Source: Neoalteromonas facilis (GTDB lineage Bacteria > Pseudomonadota > Gammaproteobacteria > Enterobacterales > Alteromonadaceae). Taken from it: a stretch of DNA of 64,000 nt. The stretch's first letter is position 1. Every line of letters begins with the position of its first letter. The position numbers were made by a program, and so were the translations under genes. The stretch lies in NCBI RefSeq assembly GCF_002807665.1, contig NZ_PEAY01000003.1, positions 396,103 through 460,102 of the forward strand, given 5' to 3'. Below the pieces are notes generated by a model. The model had not been told where the DNA came from, did no database searches, and worked only from the letters and a program-made list of their open reading frames with translations. Shown here in pieces: positions 48,553 through 58,622 of the stretch.

Positions 48553-49187
48553 TGGTCGCTCTGTGTAACAAGTAACGAAATGGTGTCGGAGGACTGTATT
48601 GCAAAAATGCTTGTTACTGCGTCTCTTACTAACATTAACGGCTCTGACGTTGCAATTTGCTCACTGCTACTGTGTACAGCAGTAGCAATTTTTATGGCCT
48701 TTACATCGCGCTTAGCGACAGCTGGTTGTGAGGCGCCTTCTATTATCACATGTTTTCCATCTATTGTTTTTAATGTGATGGTTTGTATATCAGTGAGATT
48801 GTATAAGGCGATTCTTGCCTGCCGTTTGTTGTTAAAAGGGGTTTCTTCGAATACTTGGACCGCAGACGTTGGCCCTTTCCATACTAGAGTGTACTGGCTG
48901 TTCGCTGCACCGGGGAGCGATAACGGTGTGTTATTCAACAACAATGAGGCTTTTCCGGCAGAAGCAAATCCATAGGGTGATAAAGCTTGTTGCTCAAGCT
49001 TGATCATGCTCAATCCAGCAAGCTGTACATCCAATACCTGATTTGAAAGATTTAATACGCGGAAAAATACTGCATCGGGTGGTGGGGCCTTCCCATATAG
49101 CGCTTCATCCTCGGCTGCTGCACGCAGGCTGATTAAGGATGCCAAGACTAAGAAAATAACGTGGATTGTAGGTTTAAAGCTTCTCAT
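48549..49187 (-). CDS. algF: Alginate O-acetylation protein AlgF
   Basis: 212 aa, close to Pseudomonas AlgF. A signal peptide (FLVLASLISLRAAA) leads to ALYGKAPPPDAVFFRVLNLS, the typical AlgF start, and an all-beta domain with LTIQTITLKTIDG-like strands. AlgF is periplasmic and needed to pass acetyl groups with AlgI and AlgJ, with no known catalytic motif of its own. Its start lies inside the end of algJ (14-nt overlap) and its end overlaps algX. Confidence 0.85.
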   Translation of the reverse strand: MRSFKPTIHVIFLVLASLISLRAAAEDEALYGKAPPPDAVFFRVLNLSNQVLDVQLAGLSMIKLEQQALSPYGFASAGKASLLLNNTPLSLPGAANSQYTLVWKGPTSAVQVFEETPFNNKRQARIALYNLTDIQTITLKTIDGKHVIIEGASQPAVAKRDVKAIKIATAVHSSSEQIATSEPLMLVRDAVTSIFAIQSSDTISLLVTQSDQ

Positions 49188-50250
49188 AATCTGACTCTAC
49201 CGAAATCGCAGTGGGTAATTCTTGAATAAAATATCTTACAGGAATTTCCCACAAGATATGTGTAATTCCTTGAGCTTGCAATTCATTCGTATTGATAAGG
49301 TTGTGCATCGGTGTAAAAGGACCATCACCGGATTTAGCGTAATTAATGATCTCTAGCTCAAGTGCCTGTTGTAAGTAACCATGAAAATTCCAGCGAGCAT
49401 CAGCGCTATAGCTCGTGCCAACGAGTGCAGTTGATATTGGAGCGGCATCGTCAAACAGAGAGTCGAATTCAGCCGCCGCTAGGCTAGTCACGTTAATATT
49501 GATCTCATCAGGCGTGAACCTTGTTTTTAGCCACTTGTCGCCGGCGGGTATGAAGTTCAGTAAGTCACCCAGAACAGACTCCGTTTGGCTAAGCTCGGTA
49601 GTAAATACTTGATCCCCATGCCATGAAGGCAGCCTTTTGGCAGCTTCATTTGCCACAGATTGGGCCCCAAACGGGGTCCAATGCGTGTCTGTTTTTAAAA
49701 ATGTTTGTTGCTGAGAAAGAGGCTTGGTTAACGCTTCTTTGCCAGAAATGACCTGTATGGACGACTCTGTTAGTGTCTGAGCAACCTGTTCATAGAGGTT
49801 GTTTTGTGAAAGTGGACTGCTGATAGCCGCATATTCTGCATAAATTGAAACCTTTTCAGGGAGCAGGATCACGGCAAGCTGCATATCTATCGCTGACAAT
49901 TGCTGTTGAATGTGTTGCACAAATTGAAGGTTGGCGTTGATATTGTTTTCGGCACTATAGGGCCAGAAGTATTCTTCTCGGCTGAATAGCCATCCGTTCT
50001 GCCCTACAATTACACCGGATTTGCCTTCATTGAATAAAGCAAAATTAGCACGAGCCCAGGCCTGAGTGACAATTTCCTTAAAGGGGATTTGTTGTGTTAA
50101 CGCATGCTCAATTTCAGTTGTTGCAACGCCGGTTAATATGTCATCTAAGGAATATGAAAGCGGCAGTGATACGCGTATGGCGGTTGTAATGCCAGTCAAA
50201 CTGAGCAGCAATATGAAGAATATAGTGATTGTGGTTTTATGCTTCATCAT
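49174..50250 (-). CDS. algJ: Alginate O-acetylation protein AlgJ
   Basis: 358 aa. An N-terminal membrane anchor (TITIFFILLLSLTGITTAI) is followed by an SGNH-like domain with the KTDTHWTPFGA motif (catalytic Asp-x-His) and LVGTSYSADARWNFHGYL (Ser nucleophile). GQNGWLFSREEYFWPY is the typical AlgJ entry segment. AlgJ acts in the periplasm in acetyl transfer to the polymer, fed by AlgI. It lies 7 bp after algI. Confidence 0.9.
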   Translation of the reverse strand: MMKHKTTITIFFILLLSLTGITTAIRVSLPLSYSLDDILTGVATTEIEHALTQQIPFKEIVTQAWARANFALFNEGKSGVIVGQNGWLFSREEYFWPYSAENNINANLQFVQHIQQQLSAIDMQLAVILLPEKVSIYAEYAAISSPLSQNNLYEQVAQTLTESSIQVISGKEALTKPLSQQQTFLKTDTHWTPFGAQSVANEAAKRLPSWHGDQVFTTELSQTESVLGDLLNFIPAGDKWLKTRFTPDEININVTSLAAAEFDSLFDDAAPISTALVGTSYSADARWNFHGYLQQALELEIINYAKSGDGPFTPMHNLINTNELQAQGITHILWEIPVRYFIQELPTAISVESDYEKL

Positions 50251-50257
50251 GGCTCAC

Positions 50258-51676
50258 TCAAAATTGAAAATATAAGAATGGTGAATAATCAGAAGCAACT
50301 AAACTGGTTAGTGCGAGCAGAAAAACTGGGGCCTTTAATAAAACTGAAAACCTTCTGACACCTTCAGCGCTGAGCATGCTCTCAATCAGGTCGCTGTGCT
50401 GACGTAAGCCTTGCACTAGTATAATCGCAATACCACTTAACAACATTGCGAGAGCCCATTTGTTCAGATCAACGGCAAAAACAGTGCTTATGCCTGAGCT
50501 ATCAAATGTAAACATCGCTGCAATCATATCAACAGCGTCAGTGACTGATTCTGCTCTAAAAAATACCCAACCAATCATGACGGCAACTAACGTAATGCCC
50601 CAACGGATAAACGAGAACCCTGTGTAATTCGATAGCCCCGTAAAACGTTCAATGGCGAGTAAAGCGCCGTGCCATGCTCCCCATACGATGAAAGTCCAAT
50701 TAGCACCATGCCATAATCCTCCCAATAGCATCGTGAGGAATAGGTTGCGATAGGTCATTATCGTACCATTACGATTTCCACCTAGGGATATATACAAATA
50801 GTCTCTTAACCATGTCGAAAGACTAATGTGCCAGCGCCGCCAGAATTCAGTGATGCTTTGACTAATGTAGGGCTGATTGAAGTTCTGTATAAAACGAAAT
50901 CCCATCATTAAGCCAAGCCCAATGGCCATATCGCTATACCCTGAAAAGTCGAAATAGAGTTGGATACTGTAAGCTAGAATACCAATCCAATTGTCCAGCA
51001 TCGTGATGGCTTGTCCAGCAAAGGCTGCATCGGCGAGGGGAGCTACAGAATCGGCAATGAGCACTTTCTTAGCAAACCCTTGCATGAACAGAAAGCACCC
51101 GGAACAAAATAATCCCCAGTCATGAATACGGTCTTGGAATTGGCCAGCCAAATCTTTATAGCGTAATACCGGTCCAGCAATTAACTGAGGGAACAAGGCA
51201 ATAAAAGCTGCAAAGTCCATGAAACGCTTACAGGGTGGGGTATCACCTCTATAGACATCTATGAGGTAACTTATAGCTTGGAAAATATAAAATGAAATAC
51301 CAATTGGCAGGATCACGTGAGATAGCGATAAGGGCTCACTGCCAATAGAAATTAATAAATTATTGAAGTTTTCAACGCCAAAATTGGCGTATTTGAAGTA
51401 GCCGAGCGTTGACAGGTTTCCAATTAGGCCAATCGTCAGGACCTTTTTAGCCTTATCCTTATGCTGAAGAAGGGAGCTATAAATGGCTTTGCCGATATAG
51501 TAGTTCCACAGGGTTACAGCAAAAAATAATAATACAAAATCAACTCTCCACCATGCGTAAAATGCATAGCTGCCGACTAGAATGGTGAGAGAACGATATT
51601 TTAGAGGTGTTAAATAGTAGCAAGCTAAAAACAGTGGCAGGAAAAAAAATAGAAAAATACTAGAGGAGAATACCAT
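50258..51676 (-). CDS. algI: Membrane-bound O-acyltransferase AlgI
   Basis: 472 aa with about ten to twelve hydrophobic helices. MBOAT signatures are clear: SQSITEFWRRWHISLSTWLRDYLYISLGGNR and LLGGLWHGANWTFIVWGAWHG, the latter holding the two histidines of the active site. AlgI moves acetyl groups across the inner membrane to AlgJ/AlgF/AlgX. Family members also serve cellulose (WssH) and peptidoglycan acetylation (PatA), but the neighbours fix its role as alginate. Confidence 0.93.
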   Translation of the reverse strand: MVFSSSIFLFFFLPLFLACYYLTPLKYRSLTILVGSYAFYAWWRVDFVLLFFAVTLWNYYIGKAIYSSLLQHKDKAKKVLTIGLIGNLSTLGYFKYANFGVENFNNLLISIGSEPLSLSHVILPIGISFYIFQAISYLIDVYRGDTPPCKRFMDFAAFIALFPQLIAGPVLRYKDLAGQFQDRIHDWGLFCSGCFLFMQGFAKKVLIADSVAPLADAAFAGQAITMLDNWIGILAYSIQLYFDFSGYSDMAIGLGLMMGFRFIQNFNQPYISQSITEFWRRWHISLSTWLRDYLYISLGGNRNGTIMTYRNLFLTMLLGGLWHGANWTFIVWGAWHGALLAIERFTGLSNYTGFSFIRWGITLVAVMIGWVFFRAESVTDAVDMIAAMFTFDSSGISTVFAVDLNKWALAMLLSGIAIILVQGLRQHSDLIESMLSAEGVRRFSVLLKAPVFLLALTSLVASDYSPFLYFQF

Positions 51677-51716
51677 GCTTGTTCACCTCACAGACCATAT
51701 CTTGTATGGCCCTGAA

Positions 51717-53111
51717 CTACGCATCTGTCGACCTCACAATAGCGTTTAGTTCTTCATTAACGAGGTCTTGAACTTTATCTGCATCTTCAGTTGAAAGCTG
51801 GCTGACTAATAATTGTTGTTGGTCATAATCAGATAGTGTGTAACCCATTTGTTCGTATACTTTGGCAAAAACATGGGCGTAGAGAGGGTTGGGTTTAATA
51901 CCTTCACCGTTCACAAAAAGTTGAAACAATTCTCTATAAGCTCGATATTCGCCATTTCTAGCAGCTAATAAAAGTTTATTGATACCTTCTTGGAGTACAG
52001 CATAACCCAGCTTTCCAGAAATCAATAAGCGGCCTAAGTGGAATGATGCATCAGCGGTAGGCAATGCTTTTTCTAAATAGGATAGTGCTTTTTCTGGGTA
52101 TTCTACGCTTCTGCGCCCTTCCATAAACAAGCGACCCAATAGCACATTCGCTTCTGGCTGTTTTTCAGCAACTGAGGTCAAACCTTGCACTAGTTGGTCT
52201 GTTGTGAAAACCACTTGTCCGCTCATTTCGTACTCGGCGTAGGCGAGAAAAACCGACGGTGATTGTTCAATTGCATTTTGTGCTGCTTGATAGGCAAGCA
52301 GTGGAGAGCCAGCACCGACTTGTTCGTTTGATGAAGCCATGAGTTTCAGTAAGTTGATGATCTCTTGTTCATCCAACCGACCTTGCAGATAGGTTTGATT
52401 AATTTTTACAGCCATGGCGGCTAGGGTATCTGGCTGGTGACGTTTAGCGTGCCGGGCCAAGCTGCGCAAACACAAATAAGCTTCATCTGAGCTTGGTTCA
52501 CACAGCGCTAGCATTAGCTCAACTTTATCAGTCAAATCTTCTAATTCAGCTAAGACTTTAATTTTATCCGAGCTGCTTGACTGATCATGTGCGTCCATTA
52601 GTGCCAAAATATCGTCAACAACGGGAGCTGTAGAATCCTCTGTACTGGCGCCCAACCGCATTAATTGTGGTCCTACATCACCGTGAGTACGCATGCGCTG
52701 CCACAGTAAATCATTTGCTTTTTGCTGGATCTCTGGACTGAACTTAGCAAGGTTATATAGCCAGTTTAAGTAACGTTTTTGGTAACTATCTGAAACCCGC
52801 ATCATTTGTTCGAATAACGCTTCTATCTTGTCGAAATCAGTTAATTCACCACGTTGAGCTGCATATTCCGCCAGAATGAGTTGGGCATCAAGATATCCTT
52901 TGTCTGCGAGAAAGGTAAGCTCTTGCAATGCTTCATTCTGTTTGAATGCTGGCTCGTCTTTTAACGCTGTTCTGGCCACTTGAGTATCAGCTGTGGTGAC
53001 GCATCCGCTCAGTACACAAATTGACGCCAGCAGTAGGCGTTTATTTATGGAAAGCTGCCCCAAAGCTTGTGTGACCTTTTTTATGCCCGGGACAAGGAAA
53101 TAAGATCGCAT
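51717..53111 (-). CDS. algK: Outer-membrane lipoprotein scaffold AlgK
   Basis: 464 aa. A lipoprotein signal ends CVLSGC (Cys36) after an unusually long n-region; a TTG at residue 17 could be the true start. The rest is a helical repeat protein with Sel1/TPR-type units such as NVLLGRLFMEGRRSVEYPEKALSYLEKAL and FHLGRLLISGKLGYAVLQEG. AlgK holds AlgE and AlgX together in the secretion complex. The ATG overlaps the last base of the algG stop. Identification rests on repeats plus context, since AlgK is poorly conserved. Confidence 0.85.
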   Translation of the reverse strand: MRSYFLVPGIKKVTQALGQLSINKRLLLASICVLSGCVTTADTQVARTALKDEPAFKQNEALQELTFLADKGYLDAQLILAEYAAQRGELTDFDKIEALFEQMMRVSDSYQKRYLNWLYNLAKFSPEIQQKANDLLWQRMRTHGDVGPQLMRLGASTEDSTAPVVDDILALMDAHDQSSSSDKIKVLAELEDLTDKVELMLALCEPSSDEAYLCLRSLARHAKRHQPDTLAAMAVKINQTYLQGRLDEQEIINLLKLMASSNEQVGAGSPLLAYQAAQNAIEQSPSVFLAYAEYEMSGQVVFTTDQLVQGLTSVAEKQPEANVLLGRLFMEGRRSVEYPEKALSYLEKALPTADASFHLGRLLISGKLGYAVLQEGINKLLLAARNGEYRAYRELFQLFVNGEGIKPNPLYAHVFAKVYEQMGYTLSDYDQQQLLVSQLSTEDADKVQDLVNEELNAIVRSTDA

Positions 53112-54583
53112 TATTGACTATCCTTATTCAGAATTTTCGCGGCCGTACCATCCCGCCAAGAAGCATTAATAATTGCTGCCTCGAACAGTTCTAGATCACC
53201 ACGAAATGCTCTACTTCCATTGTTTTCAGCACGAATCTCGCCAATCACAAGTTCAAAGGTTTGTTCGCTGTAAATAGCACCGCTGCTATTCTCCACCATT
53301 AACCCACCAATAATTTCTCCCCATACAAAATTGTTTGAAATAGGGGGAGCATTATCATTCGCATGTTTTAAATGCAGGTATACACCAGCGCCTTGATTCG
53401 CCAGTAATATGTTGTGGTGTATCAGAGTTGATTGTGCACTTCTAACGCGAATGCCATGACCACCATTTTGATAGCTTCTGTTTCCATACAATCGATTACT
53501 GTCTGATTCGTATACAGAAATACCATCGCTGCCGTTGTGGCTAATATCATTGTATGCAACGAGATTATGCATACTCAACTTATCAATGACGATGCCTGAT
53601 TTGGCATTATTTTGAACTGAATTTCGTGTAACAAAGCTATTTGTCACGCCGCTCGAAATGACGATTCCGTGCTTGTTTTTGGTTCCCAACACGCTGTTAC
53701 GGTTTATGAGTATATAGCTCGAATCATGATGAACATGGATCCCATTGCTGGTGTTACCCTCAAAGCGGTTGTCCACTATTGCACTGTTATTTGCGCCGGA
53801 GAGATAAATACCGGTAAACAGATCCATGACTGTTGAGTTTTTAATGATTATTGACGGTGCTCTTTCTGCGATGCTGCGCTCTGCAGCATTTAACATGTTC
53901 AATGCTGCAGCCGTAGCTGTTCTTATCGTGAGCCCGTAGCTAGACGATTCATCATATCCTAACGACTCAATATGGGCGTTTGATATGTATGTCTTACTGC
54001 CACCGAAGCCAATGATAAAAGGCCTAAAATGGCTAGGATCACCATTGAATTTGCTCGTCTGATTGTTCGTTTCGTTCCAACCGGAGACCTTGGCACCAAT
54101 GATATTGAGCGTGCCGCTATTATGAATGAAACTGCCATGGTTTTGGGATAGTTTCAGCGTATCGTTGTTATTAAGCGATAGTTGTGCGCCGACATCAATA
54201 ATAATGGGGAGTTTTGCTAAATAGGTGTTCGTCGTGTTCTCAGCGATTACCCATTGGGGAAACTGTTTCGACAATCTAGAAAGGCTAACATCTCCCTCTT
54301 CAATTAAGATCCCCAAAGGGATCTGATTCTGCATATCAGCAAAGCGTGCGAAGTTGGCTGAATATATGGCTTTGAGAATATCTTTGCTTTCACTGAGGCG
54401 AATGAGGCTGCTTTTGCCACGTGATGTCGATGACTGGGCTGAGGACTCTGACAATGCAAGGAGCTCATCAGGTACTTGCGGGTGAATATTAGCGCCAACG
54501 GGAATATTCACTGACTCGACTTCAACAGCACTAGCGCTGATTGAGAGACTAGCTAGCAGTGCAATAATAAAAATCGCTCTCAT
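53111..54583 (-). CDS. algG: AlgG-like mannuronan C5-epimerase with altered active site
   Basis: 490 aa with a signal peptide and a right-handed beta-helix built of repeated NSxVxxN-type coils, matching AlgG over the central region (LGTKNKHGIVIS, KSGIVIDKLSMHNLVAYN, SDGISVYESDSNRLYGN, GGHGIRVRS). In an ungapped comparison with Pseudomonas AlgG recalled from memory, the DPHD motif becomes His283-Val-His285-His286. The base His319 aligns with His285, but both Asp residues and Arg345 (here Ser311) are lost. Either the enzyme works differently, or it only protects the polymer, leaving mannuronan. Position in the cluster is standard. Confidence 0.85.
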   Translation of the reverse strand: MRAIFIIALLASLSISASAVEVESVNIPVGANIHPQVPDELLALSESSAQSSTSRGKSSLIRLSESKDILKAIYSANFARFADMQNQIPLGILIEEGDVSLSRLSKQFPQWVIAENTTNTYLAKLPIIIDVGAQLSLNNNDTLKLSQNHGSFIHNSGTLNIIGAKVSGWNETNNQTSKFNGDPSHFRPFIIGFGGSKTYISNAHIESLGYDESSSYGLTIRTATAAALNMLNAAERSIAERAPSIIIKNSTVMDLFTGIYLSGANNSAIVDNRFEGNTSNGIHVHHDSSYILINRNSVLGTKNKHGIVISSGVTNSFVTRNSVQNNAKSGIVIDKLSMHNLVAYNDISHNGSDGISVYESDSNRLYGNRSYQNGGHGIRVRSAQSTLIHHNILLANQGAGVYLHLKHANDNAPPISNNFVWGEIIGGLMVENSSGAIYSEQTFELVIGEIRAENNGSRAFRGDLELFEAAIINASWRDGTAAKILNKDSQ

Positions 54584-54591
54584 GTTGTTAC

Positions 54592-55956
54592 CTAAAACCA
54601 GAATTGAGCATCAAGGGTTATTCGATAGTCACTGCTGTCATTAACCATCGCATCACCGGGTTCAAAATAGCCCATGCGAACTCGCAAAAGGTGTAAATTA
54701 AATGGATGCCCTTCATTGGGGTAGTAGGTCACATTAAGATCGGTGCTCATGCCTATATCTGAGCTCCCTGATACAGTTTCTATTCTTCGCCCTAATGAGT
54801 ATATGTCGTGTTGACTATCGGTTTTTTGATAATCACCAATCAGGAGTACGGTTTCCCAATTCACGTTTGGCTGCCAGGTAACAAATATTGCCGAGTGAGT
54901 AAGGTTGGTAATGTCAGCGCGTAGTGCTTCATTGAATCGAATTAAGCGTTGTCTACCGCCGAAGTACCGGCCTCTATTCGTATGTAATCCGCTTTGACTA
55001 AAATTAGATGAATCATTGCCAGTGATCCCGCCTGAGCCTCTTGTGTGCGTGACTCCAAATGACCATTGCTTTGTGTCGTATCGTAGCCCCGCATCTAGAG
55101 CTGTTGCCGACACGTCAATATTTCTTAGCTGACCTGTACTTGGCACATAGGTCGAGCTTCCTTGTTGCGATATCCATTCTACTTTATAGGCGAAAGACTG
55201 AGGTGCTTGACGCTCTCGCCAATTTGACATGAGCTTAACACCATACCAATCAAGATCTGCATTGCGCCCGATTGAGGTGTCTTCAAAATATGTAGCATCT
55301 AAATCGGTACTTTGATCCTGCTTCATATATGAAATACCGACACTGTGATACGCCGTCCAATCCCAGTCAGCGCTAGCAAACAATCGTAATACATCATCAT
55401 TTATCGCAAACAACTCGGCGTCGGTTCTGTAAGTGTCAAACTCTTTACCAAACGCAACAAGCCAATCAAGTTGTGTCGTATTGCCTTGCCAAGTAATGGA
55501 CTCTATATCGGCATCCCACCATAAACCATCGTCATCAGATAACCTTTGTAGGCCAATTTGCAGGTACTCTTCGGGGTAGCGAGTTAATCCACTATAGCGA
55601 ATATATGCTTCTCGAAGCTGCAAATAATAAGAGTCGCTGCTGCCATCGGTACGAATAATGTCAGCCTCTTGGTCTTGCAGTAACGTATTGTCGCTAGCCG
55701 CCAGTGCTCGCACGTCAACAAACCAAGACCAATGCGATGGCAGAGTATCACGGACGCCAATTCTGGCTTCAGCCAACCAGCTGTCTTGATCAATCTCTGT
55801 ATTGCCGGGTCGGTGGCTAATGTCTCGTGATGTTACCGAGCCTCGCACCCAAGGCTCTATGTCATAAGCTTGCACTGCAGTAGAGGCAGAAGCGAGGGCT
55901 CCTGCTACAGCAATACTTAAACAGCGATGTTTGACAGACAATGTTCTAATGTTCAC
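54592..55956 (-). CDS. algE: Outer-membrane alginate export porin AlgE
   Basis: 454 aa, starting at a GTG (no ATG fits the signal peptide). After a signal (SIAVAGALASASTAVQA) the protein is a beta-barrel with alternating strands and ends in Phe (LDAQFWF), the outer-membrane insertion signal. Segments such as ESITWQGNTTQLDWLVAFGKEFDTYRTD and DADIESITW resemble AlgE. The barrel carries the polyanionic chain across the outer membrane. It lies 14 bp after alg44 and 8 bp before algG. Confidence 0.9.
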   Translation of the reverse strand: MNIRTLSVKHRCLSIAVAGALASASTAVQAYDIEPWVRGSVTSRDISHRPGNTEIDQDSWLAEARIGVRDTLPSHWSWFVDVRALAASDNTLLQDQEADIIRTDGSSDSYYLQLREAYIRYSGLTRYPEEYLQIGLQRLSDDDGLWWDADIESITWQGNTTQLDWLVAFGKEFDTYRTDAELFAINDDVLRLFASADWDWTAYHSVGISYMKQDQSTDLDATYFEDTSIGRNADLDWYGVKLMSNWRERQAPQSFAYKVEWISQQGSSTYVPSTGQLRNIDVSATALDAGLRYDTKQWSFGVTHTRGSGGITGNDSSNFSQSGLHTNRGRYFGGRQRLIRFNEALRADITNLTHSAIFVTWQPNVNWETVLLIGDYQKTDSQHDIYSLGRRIETVSGSSDIGMSTDLNVTYYPNEGHPFNLHLLRVRMGYFEPGDAMVNDSSDYRITLDAQFWF

Positions 55957-55970
55957 GGCCTATACTCTTA

Positions 55971-57119
55971 CTACATGAGCGCATCGAGTTCGCCGATTTT
56001 CACGGTAACTGGTCGTCTTAAATAAGATAATGGAATATGCTCGGCAGGGATTATCGTAGCCAATACACTGTGTACCTTATGTTCTTCTAGGCGAATATTT
56101 TCTGGAATTTCCAGTTTATTAATGACACCGCTGACGGGTTCTTGACCCGGTTCTAAATAGATAAACACTTGAGTGCCAACAGCAATATCACTTAGGTCAC
56201 TGTGTTTGAATCGAGCAAGCACGACGGCGGAAGTGGAACCATCACCGAATGTCGCAATTGTTTGGCCTTGCGTGACATATTGACCATTGCTCACCGTCAA
56301 CTCAACGACTTCACAATCACAGTGGCTTTTGATCACGCTTGGAACGGTTTTGTTAAGTAGCTCGTTCAGAGCTGTATCTTCGATACCTGCGGCCGCCGCT
56401 ACATTGCTGGTGTCAACGAGTAAGGGTGATTCAACAACAGCAAGAGGCTGGTCTTTGACAACCTTCTGACCGGGAGTTACTTGCAACGTGATGTTGCCCG
56501 CTCTTTGAGCAGTCGCCACACTCGTTTGTGCAGAAACGACCGCTGTGTCGGCTTTTATAACAAAGAAGGATTGATGAATATTAAAAATCACGTAGCTGAA
56601 GGCAAGTAGACTGAGGAAAACGAAAATGCCGGTAAAAATAACGGCTTTCACTTTATCAGTACCAGATAACGCCTTGCTGACATCCGTGCGCTGCTTTGAA
56701 AAGTTTTCACGCGATAATGTGGTCAGGATATCATTGACGTTGGTGACCTCACCACTTAGGAATTTAGTGATGATGGTACGGATCGTAGAAATTTCTTCGC
56801 GCCCTAATTCATGGAACTCACAGCCATATCGAGCATCTTTGTCGCCATATTTGGCCACGATTTGAAACTTCACATCGAGACCAATTTCCAGACTGTCAAA
56901 CTTAAACGTCAACGTCCCTTCAGCAAAATCACCTGCTTGCATTTCCAGAGAATCGGCTTTAATCGCAAAGCCACTGGCGCTGATATCAAGCAATTCAAAT
57001 TGCTGGTCAGCGGCGTCTTGGCTTTTGAGGGTTAATTTGCTTGGAATTTTAACTCTAGAATGGCGTCTCTGAGTTTCCGTCTCGTGAACCATGCTATTTG
57101 AATCTGACTGATTGCTCAT
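55971..57119 (-). CDS. alg44: c-di-GMP receptor of alginate polymerisation Alg44
   Basis: 382 aa. A cytoplasmic PilZ domain comes first with the c-di-GMP ligands Arg18-R-H-S-Arg22 (RxxxR) and Asp45-I-Ser47-A-S-Gly50, almost the same positions as in Pseudomonas Alg44. One membrane helix (VKAVIFTGIFVFLSLLAFSYVIF) follows near 165-185, then a periplasmic membrane-fusion-like part (RAGNITLQVTPGQKVVKDQPL, VSNGQYVTQGQTIATFG). Binding of c-di-GMP is needed to switch on Alg8. The gene lies 23 bp after alg8. Confidence 0.95.
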   Translation of the reverse strand: MSNQSDSNSMVHETETQRRHSRVKIPSKLTLKSQDAADQQFELLDISASGFAIKADSLEMQAGDFAEGTLTFKFDSLEIGLDVKFQIVAKYGDKDARYGCEFHELGREEISTIRTIITKFLSGEVTNVNDILTTLSRENFSKQRTDVSKALSGTDKVKAVIFTGIFVFLSLLAFSYVIFNIHQSFFVIKADTAVVSAQTSVATAQRAGNITLQVTPGQKVVKDQPLAVVESPLLVDTSNVAAAAGIEDTALNELLNKTVPSVIKSHCDCEVVELTVSNGQYVTQGQTIATFGDGSTSAVVLARFKHSDLSDIAVGTQVFIYLEPGQEPVSGVINKLEIPENIRLEEHKVHSVLATIIPAEHIPLSYLRRPVTVKIGELDALM

Positions 57120-57142
57120 GTTGTTACCTTATAATCGCAACG

Positions 57143-58618
57143 TTATACCAGGCGCAAAATGAATGCGAAAAACAAACAAAATGCGCCAAATGTCATAAGT
57201 CGAGTTGAGTAAATATTAAATTTCTTTTGGAAAGGATCGTCGCTTTCTTTGCTCTTGGTTTTTTGTCGTGTCCAACTTTGGCGATCCAATCTAAACGTCA
57301 CATAGACTTTTACTAATGCACCATATATCTGATTGAAATAGAGCAGTGCGGGGTACATAGGGCCTACTTTGTGACCAGAAAAAATAAGCAAGAATGTGAC
57401 AAATGTACGCGTCATGGCTATCCACAATAAGTACATTACCAATATTGCAAAGTGATATTTCAGTCCACCCACTATCGCAGCGGTAAGGCCGACTAAACTG
57501 GTCCACATTGAGATCCGCTGATCCCAAAGTACATAATAGGTTAAAACGCCCAAACGTCTTAAGCCTAGACGTGTAGCGCGATAATTTTGTCGAAGAGAAT
57601 TCCCCGTCCATCGGAACATCAATTGTTTGGCGGCACGGAAAAAGTTCTTATCGGGTGGGTGCTCCCATGTATGGATCGTGGCATCAGGCACATAATAGGT
57701 ATCCCAACCTCGACGCATAAGTGAGTACCAACTGGACTTGTCATCGCCGGTTAAAAATTTGAATGTACCTAAGCGCCAATGATCCAAGTGATCATTTTCA
57801 ACGTCATTGATGAAATCGGTTTGTGTGACAACAGAGGCTCTAAACACTGACATACGGCCTGTGAGCGTCAGCACACGTTTAGCTAAACTCATGCTGCACA
57901 TATTCACATGACGCTGAGCAAAGCGTAGTTTGTGCCATTGACTCATAACATAAGAGCCTAACACTTGACAGGTTTCGTTAGTGGTTAAAGCACCAACCTT
58001 TGGGTAAAGCGAAAAGTAGGGGGCACTGCGAGCAATAACGCCGGGTTGGAGCTCGGTATCACCGTCAATAACAGCCACTAGTGCAGTTTCATCCGGTAAA
58101 TCTTTAGCGATACACCTAAAACCATTCGCGAGGCCGTCACGTTTGCCTGTGCCCGGGATACGGACAATTTTCAGTGCAACATGTGGCGGCGGAGAATATT
58201 GGTCCCACAAACTGTTTATTAGGATTTCATCAGACATTTCAACAATTGAGGCAACTACGGTACTTGGATAACCACACTCAATCGCTTCTTTTATGATAGC
58301 TGAATACACTTTAGCCGTGGTCATTGAGTCAATCCGAAAACTCGTCACCATCAGGTAAATGTGGGATGGCGGCGTTTCCTCAATGGCTTTCAGCGCTCGC
58401 TTACGTTGTCCAGGAAATACGATGTAGAGAAATATCATGCCGCGGAGGTAGTGCATGATCCCGACGCTGTAGCGCCAAATACCTAAAGCACCAATGATAA
58501 AAATAAAATTGGGGTGATCGGCAATAAAAGTACCCGGTGGAACAGCGAGCGCAAGCATCCCTACTATTGAAAACCATAGCAGCCAGCCGATGAATGTTGT
58601 CCAAGCGGTATTTAGCAT
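57143..58618 (-). CDS. alg8: Alginate polymerase glycosyltransferase Alg8
   Basis: 491 aa. Two N-terminal helices, a GT2 catalytic domain and four or five C-terminal helices. Processive synthase motifs are present: [11 protein letters not shown] (DxD), [17 protein letters not shown] (TGDD), and [10 protein letters not shown] in place of Q/RxxRW. Alg8 joins mannuronate from GDP-mannuronate into polymannuronate and passes it through the inner membrane with Alg44. It starts 4 bp after algD. Confidence 0.95.
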   Translation of the reverse strand: MLNTAWTTFIGWLLWFSIVGMLALAVPPGTFIADHPNFIFIIGALGIWRYSVGIMHYLRGMIFLYIVFPGQRKRALKAIEETPPSHIYLMVTSFRIDSMTTAKVYSAIIKEAIECGYPSTVVASIVEMSDEILINSLWDQYSPPPHVALKIVRIPGTGKRDGLANGFRCIAKDLPDETALVAVIDGDTELQPGVIARSAPYFSLYPKVGALTTNETCQVLGSYVMSQWHKLRFAQRHVNMCSMSLAKRVLTLTGRMSVFRASVVTQTDFINDVENDHLDHWRLGTFKFLTGDDKSSWYSLMRRGWDTYYVPDATIHTWEHPPDKNFFRAAKQLMFRWTGNSLRQNYRATRLGLRRLGVLTYYVLWDQRISMWTSLVGLTAAIVGGLKYHFAILVMYLLWIAMTRTFVTFLLIFSGHKVGPMYPALLYFNQIYGALVKVYVTFRLDRQSWTRQKTKSKESDDPFQKKFNIYSTRLMTFGAFCLFFAFILRLV

Positions 58619-58622
58619 TCTT

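Noticed and set aside
50258-51676. DltB or cellulose acetylation protein
   Set aside because: The adjacent algJ, algF and algX genes place the MBOAT protein in alginate acetylation.
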